A stretch of 30,506 bases of DNA. It comes from CAYYMH01 sp964472785 (GTDB lineage Bacteria; Zhuqueibacterota; Zhuqueibacteria; Thermofontimicrobiales; Thermofontimicrobiaceae). The stretch covers positions 1 through 30,506 of the forward strand of contig CAYYMH010000051.1 of NCBI GenBank assembly GCA_964472785.1. The letters are read 5' to 3'. Shown piece by piece: positions 1 to 7,805 of the stretch; the first letter of the stretch is position 1; the number at the start of each line of letters is the position of its first letter. The notes under the pieces were generated by a model. That model worked only from the letters and a program-made list of their open reading frames with translations. It was not told where the DNA came from and did not search any database. The position numbers were made by a program, and so were the translations under genes.

Positions 1-34
1 CTTATTATTTTTCTAGTTAAAAGAAAAAAATAAG
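1..34 (+). terminator. AT-rich stem-loop at left edge
   Basis: Bases 1-13 and 23-34 form a near-perfect inverted repeat made almost entirely of A and T, followed by a T-run (about 39-46). It could be the end of a gene lying left of the window. With so little GC in the stem, the call is weak. Confidence 0.25.
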
Positions 35-76
35 GATATTTTTTTACACTAACATCAATTATTCAAGGAGTTTTTC

Positions 77-595
77 ATGAAATCAGTAGCCAAATCCCTC
101 AATAATTCAGTACAGGAAATCGCGAAGACAACCAAGGGCTACATGGGCTATGAAGAGCCTAAAAAACGGCAAAAAACCGATCGAAATTTCCGGGAATTTA
201 TTACGTCGTCTTTAATCTCAGTCTCCGAGAGAGTGCCAAATTCTAATGGGCATGTCCAAAAAGATTTCAAACCCTCCCACAAAAAAGCATTGGGACAAAT
301 TAGTCATAGCTTGAAAACAGTCATCGAATCACTTAAAAAACCATGTTATTGTAATCAATCATTTTTTAATAAACCGAACATAACTTCAGATCAACTGCAA
401 CAATTGTATGATTACGATTTGGATTTGAAAGGACAGATCGGGATCCTGAACGAAGAATCTATGCAACTAAAGAATATTCGTGATGATCACGAAATTTCAG
501 ATGCACTCCGTCATATTTATGATATTATCGACGGCATCAATCAGATTCTTACCGAACGTGAATTTCTCATTATGTCAATTATTGAATTTGAATAG
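77..595 (+). CDS. hypothetical protein, 172 aa
   Basis: I do not recognise this protein. The ATG is preceded by a good Shine-Dalgarno AAGGAG about 7 bases upstream, and coding runs unbroken to TAG, so I consider it a real gene. It has no signal peptide or membrane segment. The first 75 residues are basic and Ser/Thr-rich (KKRQK around 29-33), with a C-Y-C motif at 90-92. Residues about 103-170 are predicted helical and acidic, with heptad-like spacing of I and L that could form a short coiled coil. A probable terminator follows at about 631-669, so it seems to be a single-gene unit separate from yjbQ-nadE. Function unknown. Confidence 0.7.
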   Translation: MKSVAKSLNNSVQEIAKTTKGYMGYEEPKKRQKTDRNFREFITSSLISVSERVPNSNGHVQKDFKPSHKKALGQISHSLKTVIESLKKPCYCNQSFFNKPNITSDQLQQLYDYDLDLKGQIGILNEESMQLKNIRDDHEISDALRHIYDIIDGINQILTEREFLIMSIIEFE

Positions 596-630
596 CAGAT
601 TCCATATGTCGAAAATTAATTTAAAGGCGT

Positions 631-669
631 GCGAATATCTCCGGAAAAAGATATGCGTTTCGTTTTTTA
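631..669 (+). terminator. probable intrinsic terminator after the 172-aa gene
   Basis: ATATCT (635-640) pairs with AGATAT (649-654), extended outward by C-G/G-C pairs past an A-G mismatch. A T-rich tract follows (about 658-676). It lies between the stop at 595 and the start of yjbQ. Confidence 0.5.
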
Positions 670-696
670 TTTTTTAGATGGATTGTAATAAAAGGG

Positions 697-1116
697 ATGA
701 AAATGAAGACAACAACCGAATATCTTTGGTTTAACACCACACAAAAAAGGGAATACATCAATATTACGAATAAGGTGAAAGATGTGCTTGCTAAAAGCGG
801 AATCAATGAAGGTATGGTGTTGGTGTCCGCTATGCACATTACCGCCGGCGTTTACGTCAATGATGCAGAGTCGGGACTGATTCAGGACATTGAGGAGTGG
901 TTGCAAAAGTTGGCGCCGGAAGGTCCGGATTATCACCACCATCGCACCGGAGAAAGTAACGGCGATGCACATTTGAAGAATCTGATCATCGGTCATGAGG
1001 TGATTGTACCGGTCACAGACGGAAAACTTGACCTGGGTCCGTGGCAGCAGATTTATTATGCTGAATTCGATGGCAGAAGAAGAAAACGACTCATTATCAA
1101 AGTAATGGGCGAATAA
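697..1116 (+). CDS. yjbQ: YjbQ/UPF0047 family protein
   Basis: A 139-aa protein matching the UPF0047 (YjbQ) family along its full length. The hallmarks are the HITAGVYVNDAESGL stretch (48-61), the D-Y-H-H-H-R-T-G-E-N-D-like block around 78-90 (here DYHHHRTGESNGDAH), and the C-terminal G-x-W-Q-Q-I-Y-Y-A-E-F-D-G-R-R-R block (114-129). Family members are compact beta-rich trimers; weak thiamine-phosphate synthase activity has been reported, but the physiological role is unsettled. Start choice: an ATG at 697 directly abuts the AAAGGG ribosome site, whereas the in-frame ATG at 703 leaves about 6 bases, so 703 (two residues shorter) is probably the real start. It ends 11 bases before nadE and is probably cotranscribed with it. 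Confidence 0.9.
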   Translation: MKMKTTTEYLWFNTTQKREYINITNKVKDVLAKSGINEGMVLVSAMHITAGVYVNDAESGLIQDIEEWLQKLAPEGPDYHHHRTGESNGDAHLKNLIIGHEVIVPVTDGKLDLGPWQQIYYAEFDGRRRKRLIIKVMGE

Positions 1117-1127
1117 AAGGAAACGGG

Positions 1128-2870
1128 ATGGCAGAGACCTTCAGATTAGCACTGGCGCAGATTAATGTCACTGTTGGCGATTTCGCCGGAAATCAGAAAA
1201 AAATTTTGGATGGCATCGAGCAGGCAAAAAAACATCGAGCCGATCTCATTGCATTTCCCGAAATGACAATTACGGGATACCCGCCCGAAGATTTATTGCT
1301 GCGGGACCAGTTCATCAACGATAGTTTGAATACATTGCAGCAGATCGTATCTTCAGTTAGCGATATTATTGTGATTTTGGGATCTGTCAACCCTGTTGGT
1401 GATAAATTATTAAATAGTGCCACTGTTATTTATGATAATAAAATTTGGGGACACTATTATAAAATTCAATTGCCAAATTATGGCGTGTTTGATGAAAAAC
1501 GGTATTTTCAGGAAGGAAGCCATCCGGTTGTACTCCGTTTTAATGATATGAATATCGGCATCAGTGTGTGCGAGGATTTGTGGATTCCTGACAGTGTGAT
1601 CGAAACTGAGGCACTAATCGGGAATGCAGATGTGGTAGTCAATATTTCCGCTTCCCCTTATTGCGCCGGAAAGATTCAGGAAAGGGAAGATTTGGTCGTC
1701 GATCGCGCCGTGACAAACCGTGTCGTGATGGGATATGTTAATTTAATCGGCGGACAGGATGAGTTGGTATTCGACGGCTCAAGTCTTATTGTCAACGAAA
1801 GAGGACACGTTGTAGCACGCGGTGAACAATTTAGAGACGATGTAATTTTTTATGATATTGACGTGGCTGAAATCCGGAAGATTCGAGATCAGGATGATAA
1901 ATTTATCAAGCGAAAACAAAACTTTCCCCAAAAATATCAAATAAATATCATTGACATGTCAGACGTAAAAGTGAATCATCGGAAACAACCCACCTTTCCC
2001 GAAAAAAACAGCAGAAAACTGGATTCGTTAACTGAAGTATACCGTGCTCTTGTTTTAGGTACGCGGGATTATGTCCGCAAAAATGGATTTAAAAAGGTGG
2101 TGCTGGGTTTAAGCGGTGGGATTGATTCTGCCCTGTCAGCCGTGATCGCAGTGGATGCACTGGGTAAAGAGAATGTGGTGAGTGTTGCCATGCCTTCCCA
2201 ATTTTCATCAGAGGAAAGCCTTGAGGATGCCAGATTGCTGGCGCAGAATCTCGGCATTGAATTGAAATTGATTCCTATTCAAGATACGTATTTACAGTAT
2301 CAGAAGATGCTCAAAGATGAGTTTAGCGATTTACCTTTTGACACCACTGAAGAAAATATTCAGGCACGAATCCGTGGCAATATTATTATGGCGCTGTCGA
2401 ATAAATTTGGCTGGCTTGCATTGACGACAGGCAACAAGAGCGAGATCAGCGTTGGCTATTGCACGCTTTACGGCGACATGGTCGGCGGTTTTGCTGTGAT
2501 AAAGGATGTGCCCAAAACGTTGGTATTCCAATTGTCGGAACATATCAATAAAATGTATGGGAAGGAAATTATTCCCCAGCGAATAATTGACAAACCGCCT
2601 TCGGCAGAGTTGCGGCCTAACCAGAAAGATGAAGATAGTTTGCCACCATATCACATTTTGGATCCGATTTTGGCGGAATATGTTGAGAAAAACACGTCCT
2701 TTCAGGAAATTGTCAAAAAAGGGTTTGATGAGGAAACCGTTCGCCGGGTGATAAAACTGGTTGACAGTTCAGAGTATAAACGAAGGCAGGCGCCCCCCGG
2801 CGTAAAAATCACACCCCGCGCCTTCGGAAAAGATCGGCGTATGCCGATTACCAGTCGTTACAAAGGTTAA
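1128..2870 (+). CDS. nadE: glutamine-dependent NAD+ synthase
   Basis: Cytosolic enzyme for the last step of NAD synthesis: deamido-NAD + ATP + glutamine to NAD+. At 580 aa it is the usual length of the glutamine-using two-domain bacterial form. The N-terminal nitrilase-type glutaminase domain (about 5-265) carries the Glu-Lys-Cys triad: E45 (FPEMTITGYPPEDL), K112 (YYKIQLPNYGVFDE) and C148 (ISVCEDLW). The C-terminal synthetase domain (about 295-580) has the ATP pyrophosphatase P-loop SGGIDSA (329-335) and the TTGNKSE / YCTLYGDMVGG block typical of NadE. The ATG follows an AAAGGAAACGGG purine tract. Its 3' end lies only 10 bases from the convergent dehydrogenase gene, with no obvious terminator between them. 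Confidence 0.97.
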   Translation: MAETFRLALAQINVTVGDFAGNQKKILDGIEQAKKHRADLIAFPEMTITGYPPEDLLLRDQFINDSLNTLQQIVSSVSDIIVILGSVNPVGDKLLNSATVIYDNKIWGHYYKIQLPNYGVFDEKRYFQEGSHPVVLRFNDMNIGISVCEDLWIPDSVIETEALIGNADVVVNISASPYCAGKIQEREDLVVDRAVTNRVVMGYVNLIGGQDELVFDGSSLIVNERGHVVARGEQFRDDVIFYDIDVAEIRKIRDQDDKFIKRKQNFPQKYQINIIDMSDVKVNHRKQPTFPEKNSRKLDSLTEVYRALVLGTRDYVRKNGFKKVVLGLSGGIDSALSAVIAVDALGKENVVSVAMPSQFSSEESLEDARLLAQNLGIELKLIPIQDTYLQYQKMLKDEFSDLPFDTTEENIQARIRGNIIMALSNKFGWLALTTGNKSEISVGYCTLYGDMVGGFAVIKDVPKTLVFQLSEHINKMYGKEIIPQRIIDKPPSAELRPNQKDEDSLPPYHILDPILAEYVEKNTSFQEIVKKGFDEETVRRVIKLVDSSEYKRRQAPPGVKITPRAFGKDRRMPITSRYKG

Positions 2871-2880
2871 AAAAATTCTC

Positions 2881-3720
2881 TCAATTTGACAAATATTCTT
2901 TCAAATACTCTTCACTCATCTGCCACAACTTTTTTGCTACCTCTTCATCATTCGATTCTTTTGAAGATTTTCTGATCTTTTTGTTCACAAAATACTCACC
3001 TGTAACATCCGACACCCCCGGAGATTCGGCCAAATAGACGGTTGTTTCTGCACCTTTGTCCGGTTTGATGAAAAATGGTTTCACAATCCATTGCAGAATC
3101 GGATTGTAGTTTCGCAACAGCTCTGTTGAGACAACGCCTGGGTGCAGAGAATAAACAGTGATTTTGTCTCCGTTCAGTCGCCGGACCAATTCTTTGGTGA
3201 ACAGGACGTTTGCCAGTTTTGACTGCCCGTAAGCTTTTCGACCATGAAAATGTTTCCCTCCTTCGATATCCGATAAATTGATGGTCGAAAATTTGTGCAG
3301 GTCAGAACTCACATTAATAATGCGTCCTGACTCACTTTTCTTGATGACGTCCAACAACAGATGAGTGAGCAAAAAATGCGCTAAATGATTCACGGCAAAA
3401 GTTAATTCAATTCCATCTTTTGATAATTTTCGATCGAGTTCCCATGTCCCTGCATTGTTAATCAGTACATCCAATCGATCATATCTCTGCTTAAACTCAT
3501 GAGCTAATTTTTTAACCGATTCCAGTGAAGAAAGATCACAGAACATGACCTCAACGTTTTCGTTGCTGGTCTTGCTGACAATTTCCTGTTTTACAATTTG
3601 ACCTCTTTTCTCATCACGAGTGGTAATAACGACATGCGCACCTTTTTTTGCTAAAGCAATCGCTGCCATTTTTCCAATGCCAGAAGTTGCTCCGGTGATT
3701 AATACAATTTTGTTTTCCAT
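2881..3720 (-). CDS. short-chain dehydrogenase/reductase, retinol dehydrogenase-like
   Basis: A 279-aa classical SDR. The Rossmann cofactor motif TGATSGIG is at 9-16 and NNAG at 88-91. The catalytic tetrad is visible: N111, S138/S139, Y164 and K168 (YGQSKLANVLF). The T-R pair at 34-35 after the second beta strand and CDLSS at 61-65 suggest NADP(H) preference. The HPGVVSTEL block (193-201) and overall layout resemble the RDH11-14/WWOX-like branch that acts on retinoids or other lipophilic carbonyls; the bacterial substrate cannot be told from sequence. AAGGG lies about 9 bases before the ATG. It is a single gene facing nadE, with a long spacer upstream. Confidence 0.88.
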   Translation of the reverse strand: MENKIVLITGATSGIGKMAAIALAKKGAHVVITTRDEKRGQIVKQEIVSKTSNENVEVMFCDLSSLESVKKLAHEFKQRYDRLDVLINNAGTWELDRKLSKDGIELTFAVNHLAHFLLTHLLLDVIKKSESGRIINVSSDLHKFSTINLSDIEGGKHFHGRKAYGQSKLANVLFTKELVRRLNGDKITVYSLHPGVVSTELLRNYNPILQWIVKPFFIKPDKGAETTVYLAESPGVSDVTGEYFVNKKIRKSSKESNDEEVAKKLWQMSEEYLKEYLSN

Positions 3721-4268
3721 AACACGCTACCCTTTTGTTTTAAAAATTATGTTACTTTTGCTTTATTGGTTAATTTTTTGTCTAATATTTTTTGATGACT
3801 TCGTAGCGAAAAGTATGCACTTTTCTAATAATTATATCCAATCTGAAATATATCAGCGTACTTTGATTATTTCAATTTGAAATTATTTAAAACTATGTTA
3901 ACATTAATTAAATCCAATGACTTTTTTTTAACAATTGATCGAATATTAGTCAATATATTGATTGATTTTCGCCTTTTCGTATAATGTTTCAGAATGTTAC
4001 AATGTTATTTGTGGATAGAATCAATGAAAAAGTGACAAATGTCAACATAACCGTTTATTATTAATATATTAAAATAAAAAAGGTATGTAATTAATTCAAA
4101 TTAAATAAATTAATAAATTGCGAAATGGAATTTGTTGATAAATATCAAAACCAAAAACAAATATTATTTTACAAATTTAAAAAATCGGATAAAATTCGGA
4201 CAATTTTTTCGTAATTATTATTGTGATGAATGATTGATAATTAATAAAACATTTTGAAAAAGGTAATG

Positions 4269-4293
4269 TAACAAACTGATATTGTTTGTGTTA
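4269..4293. promoter_or_regulatory. imperfect palindrome, candidate enhancer site for a sigma-54 activator
   Basis: TAACAAAC (4269-4276) faces GTTTGTGTTA (4284-4293) across 7 bases. It is centred about 100 bases upstream of the predicted sigma-54 start site (about 4380), the usual distance for an enhancer-binding activator. A related TGTAACAA occurs again near 4324. The role is inferred from position only. Confidence 0.3.
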
Positions 4294-4352
4294 AGATTAT
4301 CAATAAAGAATATGTATCGATGGTGTAACAATTATTCAATTTTTCTAACAAA

Positions 4353-4369
4353 TTGGCACAAAGTTTGCA
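4353..4369 (+). promoter_or_regulatory. sigma-54 (RpoN) type -24/-12 promoter
   Basis: TTGGCAC (4353-4359) and TTGCA (4365-4369) match the -24/-12 consensus TGGCAC-N5-TTGCA. The invariant GG (4355-4356) and GC (4367-4368) are separated by exactly 10 bases. Transcription would start near 4380, giving a leader of about 200 bases before the response regulator ATG at 4581. Confidence 0.6.
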
Positions 4370-4411
4370 TGACAGAAAAGTAAGGAATAAATAACTGACA
4401 TCTTTTTTGAT

Positions 4412-4528
4412 GTTTAACCTCACATCGGGATTGTGATTTAGACATAAAAGCAGATTTTGATCAAATCAAGTAAGTAAAGCACAACGTTTAAATGTTAAAG
4501 GCATCGTATCTCCATGTGAGGTTAAAAC
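4412..4528 (+). ncRNA. candidate structured 5' leader RNA
   Basis: GTTTAACCTCACAT (4412-4425) is the reverse complement of ATGTGAGGTTAAAAC (4514-4528) apart from one bulged A, so a 14-bp stem can close an 88-base interior. That interior has two smaller possible hairpins: GATTT/AAATC around 4453-4467 and AACG/TGTT around 4482-4495. The whole lies between the sigma-54 promoter and the regulator's ribosome site (AGAGGAAAG, about 4568). I match it to no known riboswitch class. A 13-codon open frame (4492-4533) overlaps the 3' arm but lacks a good ribosome site. Two DNA operator half-sites are an alternative. Confidence 0.4.
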
Positions 4529-4580
4529 AGTAAATAATACAGACATTAAATTATAAAATCATTTTTAAGAGGAAAGAAAA

Positions 4581-5270
4581 ATGGATAAAGTAAATGGAAA
4601 GATTATGGCCATCGACGTAAGAGGGGGCATCATTGATTCCATATCTGAATTTATTGAAAAAGAAGGCTATCAACTGATTATGGTGAATGAAATTGAAGAT
4701 GTTGTCGAAACTGCGAGAGAAGAAAAACCGAAAGCGTTGTTAGCTGTTGTCGATGTCTTTGACGACAAGATATGGGATGCGTGCAAAGAGTTAAAAGAAA
4801 ATTTTGACACAAGAAAGATTTCTTTGATTATGATGAGTGCCAGCAAAGAGGAAAACGATGTGATCCGAGCGCTGCAATTGGGTGCTGACGATTACGTGAT
4901 CATGCCGTTCAGCAGCAAGTCTCTTGTCGCTCGAATTAAGGCTGTTATAGCCCGAAAAGAAAAGATTGAAGGAAAACGTATCAGAGTCAAGGATATCGAA
5001 ATTGATCTGGATGAACACCGGGTGAAAAAGTCGGGCAAACCGATTGATTTGACCTATATTCAATTTAAACTGCTCTATCTGTTAGCGTCGAGACGTGATA
5101 GTGTTTTTTCGCGTAAGGAAATTTTGGAAAAAGTATGGGGACGGAAAGTTTATGTGACAAATCGAACAGTAGATGTTCATATTAAACGTTTGCGCGAGAA
5201 ATTAGGCGAATACAAATATCCGTCTCAATATATTGAAACGATCCACGGAACCGGGTATAGATTTTTGTAA
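4581..5270 (+). CDS. orphan OmpR/PhoB-family response regulator with degenerate receiver
   Basis: A 229-aa two-domain DNA-binding protein. Residues 7-125 have the receiver fold: D12 at the end of strand 1, a probable phospho-acceptor D58 (AVVDVFDD), S86 and the GADDYVIMPF block. However, the second acidic-pocket residue is V13 and the normally invariant lysine of the K-P-F motif is M108. Residues 130-229 are a complete winged-helix effector domain (LTYIQFKLLYLLASR, RKEILEKVWG, RTVDVHIKRLREKLG, IETIHGTGYRF). With those receiver residues gone, canonical phosphorylation control is doubtful; it may act constitutively, by dimerisation or by ligand binding. No histidine kinase is nearby. Ribosome site AGAGGAAAG precedes the ATG. 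The upstream leader and sigma-54 promoter suggest tight control of its own synthesis. Confidence 0.9.
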   Translation: MDKVNGKIMAIDVRGGIIDSISEFIEKEGYQLIMVNEIEDVVETAREEKPKALLAVVDVFDDKIWDACKELKENFDTRKISLIMMSASKEENDVIRALQLGADDYVIMPFSSKSLVARIKAVIARKEKIEGKRIRVKDIEIDLDEHRVKKSGKPIDLTYIQFKLLYLLASRRDSVFSRKEILEKVWGRKVYVTNRTVDVHIKRLREKLGEYKYPSQYIETIHGTGYRFL

Positions 5271-5292
5271 TAATCATTTTTTCCTCCCTCCG

Positions 5293-5330
5293 AAGCCCCT
5301 GGTGATATTGGTATGACTGGGGGCTTTTTT
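5293..5330 (+). terminator. intrinsic terminator of the response regulator gene
   Basis: AAGCCCC (5293-5299) pairs with GGGGCTT (5320-5326), and six T follow the GC stem (5325-5330). On the other strand there is no T-run, so it serves the + strand only. Its T-tract touches the stop codon of the convergent amidase gene. Confidence 0.85.
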
Positions 5331-6837
5331 ATTTAAATTCTAATTCGTATTTTTGTTTAAATTTCATGATGCTGGAGAAAATTCCCCGTGCTAATTTTTT
5401 CTGAAAGGATTTTTGGCGGAGCAGCAGCTCCTCTTTCGGATTTGAAATAAATGCAGTTTCAATCAAAATATTTGGCATGGAAGCACGCCATAAAACATAG
5501 AAGCCAGCCTGACGAACACCCCGATCCTGCAAATTACATTCTTGTATCAACTCCTGATGAACCATGGCTGCTAAATCCTGACTTTCATAACTGTAAATAT
5601 TCTGAGCCATGGCGGAAAGGATGAAATTCTCCTGGCTCAAATCAGCGTATTTATTTCCGCTTTCATAACGAATCACCGAATTTTCGAGTCGCGCCACCTC
5701 TCGAGCCTCGTTTGTATTATCCGGTCCCAAAAAGTATGTCGATACGCCACGAAGCCACCGGCTCGGATTGGAATTGGCATGAATGCTGATGAACAGCTTC
5801 GCCTGATTTTTGTTGGCAAATTCAGTGCGTTTCTTCAACTCGACAAACCGATCCTTTTCTCGTGTCATCAAAACTTCGATGTTGGTTTCTTGCTCTAAAA
5901 TTTCTTTCAGGTATTTTGCAATCGCTAACACAATGTTCTTTTCGTAGGTCCCATTCGGTCCAATCGCGCCGGGATCTCTTCCTCCGTGGCCCGGATCAAT
6001 TACTATTCTGTCAATCCGCCACTTCCGTTTTTCTTTATCCAATGTTTGTTTGATATCTTTGGATAAATCACTCCTCGTTTTTATAGTAACCATGATGTTT
6101 CTCGGATTTTGCAACACCAACTGCTTCTCAACAATGTCATCGCGAAGCCGAAAACCAATTTGAGCAAGTTCATTGGAGATTTGACTGGGAACAACCCGCG
6201 CGATCATTCCGTTGTTGAATGTTTCGTTCAGTGAGGTAGAATCAACTTTTCCTCCGTAAATGTCTAAATATAACCATTGATGTCTGGCTCGTAAACTCAA
6301 ATCCGATTCCTGGAAATCCTTTGATGTTTTGATTTGAATGAGTGTTCCGTTCATTTTTTCTTCGACATGAATACCATTCACATTGACAGCTTCACCGTAG
6401 AAAGGCGCAATAATTTTCAAAATGCCATTTTCTTTTTGATAATCAATTTTATCGGGAAAAGCGATTTCCAGAATATCAAGAAAAAAGTGCATGGGGACAT
6501 AAATATCTTGGTTTTTGAAAAGAGTTTGGGTGGGCAGATGATAGACTTTTTTGTCAATAATAATAAACGGATTGAATGCTGAAACGATGAGAGATTGGCT
6601 GCCTAAATATAAAATGAATTTTTTATTTTCAACATTAAAATATGTTCGTGCGCTAAATAGATTAGCAAAATCATTGATTGACAGGTAATGGATGTTTCCG
6701 TTCAGTAAAGGAGTACTGATGCTCGCATTAATTGAGCCGTCAGGGTGAAAGACCGACAAGGTTTGCGCTCGGGTTGTATAATTGAAGGTCAAATAAATAA
6801 TGAGAAATAAAACTATGTGATTTAGTTTCCCCTTCAT
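5329..6837 (-). CDS. N-acetylmuramoyl-L-alanine amidase with AMIN domain
   Basis: Exported zinc peptidoglycan amidase, 502 aa, that would cut the bond between MurNAc and the stem peptide. A signal peptide (1-24, ending T-R-A-Q) is followed by a copper-amine-oxidase-N-like beta domain (about 30-145), an AMIN domain (about 150-255) that usually targets cell-envelope sites, and an Amidase_3 catalytic domain (about 275-495). Zinc ligands and catalytic glutamate are visible: H284 (DPGHGG), E299 (YEKN), H353 (SIHAN) and E460 (LIETAFISN). It resembles AmiC-type amidases used in daughter-cell separation. It starts 9 bases after the rhomboid stop with only a weak ribosome site, so it is probably translated from the same transcript. 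Confidence 0.93.
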   Translation of the reverse strand: MKGKLNHIVLFLIIYLTFNYTTRAQTLSVFHPDGSINASISTPLLNGNIHYLSINDFANLFSARTYFNVENKKFILYLGSQSLIVSAFNPFIIIDKKVYHLPTQTLFKNQDIYVPMHFFLDILEIAFPDKIDYQKENGILKIIAPFYGEAVNVNGIHVEEKMNGTLIQIKTSKDFQESDLSLRARHQWLYLDIYGGKVDSTSLNETFNNGMIARVVPSQISNELAQIGFRLRDDIVEKQLVLQNPRNIMVTIKTRSDLSKDIKQTLDKEKRKWRIDRIVIDPGHGGRDPGAIGPNGTYEKNIVLAIAKYLKEILEQETNIEVLMTREKDRFVELKKRTEFANKNQAKLFISIHANSNPSRWLRGVSTYFLGPDNTNEAREVARLENSVIRYESGNKYADLSQENFILSAMAQNIYSYESQDLAAMVHQELIQECNLQDRGVRQAGFYVLWRASMPNILIETAFISNPKEELLLRQKSFQKKLARGIFSSIMKFKQKYELEFK

Positions 6838-6846
6838 GCTTAATTT

Positions 6847-7674
6847 TTAGCTTTCAAATTCGTTCGATTCCTCAGCTAATTTCTCACTTGCTTCCTTGAG
6901 AATTTGCTTATCTTTTTCTGATATATTTTCGTATCCCACATCATTGATTTTGTCTAAAATTCGGTCAACTTCCTTCTTTAAAGTAAACAATCGCTTTCTT
7001 TTTTTTGTTTCTTTTTTAAATTTTATTTCTGATTTCTTTTTATAAACTAAATTGGATAAAGCAATTCTCCAACCGAATTTAATATATACAAATCCAATCA
7101 GCATACCACCCAAATGGGCGAAATGCGCGATGCCATCCCTGCCGCCTAAAAATCCCATCAATAATGATATACCGGCAAAAATCATCGCCCAGTATTTCGC
7201 TTTTAGGGGAATGAAGAACGGGAAGAAAATGAGAATCCGATCCGGATAGAGCAGGACAAAGGCGATCAGCACGCCATAAATCGCGCCGGAAGCGCCGACA
7301 ACAGGAATCGGTGATGTTGCATTAAAAAGGAGGTGAAAGAAACCGGCACCAACGCCGCAAAGGACGTAGTATTTGAAAAATTCTCGAGAGCCCCAGTTGC
7401 GTTCGACTTCACAGCCAAACATCCACAACATGAACATGTTGATCAGGATGTGTAAAAATCCACCGTGCAGAAACATGTAAGTAAAGAATTGCCAAATGAA
7501 GAATTTTGAAAACACCTGATTGGGAACCAGACCGAACCAAAAGTATAGTTCCTTGCCGATCAACATCTGCAACAGCCACACAATCCCATTAGCAATCATC
7601 AGCCTTTTTACGGTAGGCGTGACATGATAATTACCAAATCCAAAGCGAACTTGTCTTCCTGAGTAATAATCCAT
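6847..7674 (-). CDS. rhomboid-family intramembrane serine protease
   Basis: A 275-aa membrane protein with about six transmembrane helices (about 25-205). The catalytic dyad is S129 in GASGAIYG and H187 in FAHLGGMLIGF. The oxyanion-side H75 and N79 in the HILINMFMLW helix are also present, so it is predicted active. Rhomboids cut substrate helices within the membrane. The C-terminal 65 residues are cytoplasmic, strongly basic, then acidic; the stretch VDRILDKINDVGYENISEKDKQIL resembles the small helical tail common on rhomboids of Bacteroidetes and relatives. The gene is upstream of the amidase in a two-gene unit. Substrate unknown. Confidence 0.93.
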   Translation of the reverse strand: MDYYSGRQVRFGFGNYHVTPTVKRLMIANGIVWLLQMLIGKELYFWFGLVPNQVFSKFFIWQFFTYMFLHGGFLHILINMFMLWMFGCEVERNWGSREFFKYYVLCGVGAGFFHLLFNATSPIPVVGASGAIYGVLIAFVLLYPDRILIFFPFFIPLKAKYWAMIFAGISLLMGFLGGRDGIAHFAHLGGMLIGFVYIKFGWRIALSNLVYKKKSEIKFKKETKKRKRLFTLKKEVDRILDKINDVGYENISEKDKQILKEASEKLAEESNEFES

Positions 7675-7699
7675 GAATCCAATTCTCTAATCTAAAATG

Positions 7700-7735
7700 T
7701 TATGCCTCTTTTTCAGAACCAAAAAAGAGGCATAA
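7700..7735 (-). terminator. perfect stem-loop downstream of the outer-membrane protein gene
   Basis: TTATGCCTCTTTTT (7700-7713) is the exact reverse complement of AAAAAGAGGCATAA (7722-7735), with an 8-base loop. It sits between the stop of the barrel protein and the start of rhomboid. The T-run after it on the - strand is weak (CATTTTAG), so it may terminate partially or protect the 3' end. Confidence 0.5.
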
Positions 7736-7805
7736 TGAAAATTTCAAATTGATGTTTGTCGGTTAAGTGTTTTATTTGATAAATCGACAATTGATCCGCT
7801 AAATT

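Larger units (their letters stand above)
3721..4580. other. 860-base AT-rich intergenic region
   Basis: No convincing gene on either strand: the open frames here are short, AT-driven and lack ribosome sites. The left part (3721-4260) shows only A/T-rich sequence, probably including the dehydrogenase promoter. The right part (4260-4580) holds an imperfect palindrome, a sigma-54 promoter and a long inverted repeat, annotated separately, all directed at the response regulator gene at 4581. Confidence 0.7.

Noticed and set aside
2867..2885. Terminator between nadE and the convergent dehydrogenase
   Set aside because: Only 10 bases separate the stops and no stem-loop is visible.
4241..4423. 60-codon open frame on the - strand
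   Set aside because: Covers the palindrome and sigma-54 promoter, and has no supporting ribosome site or family resemblance.
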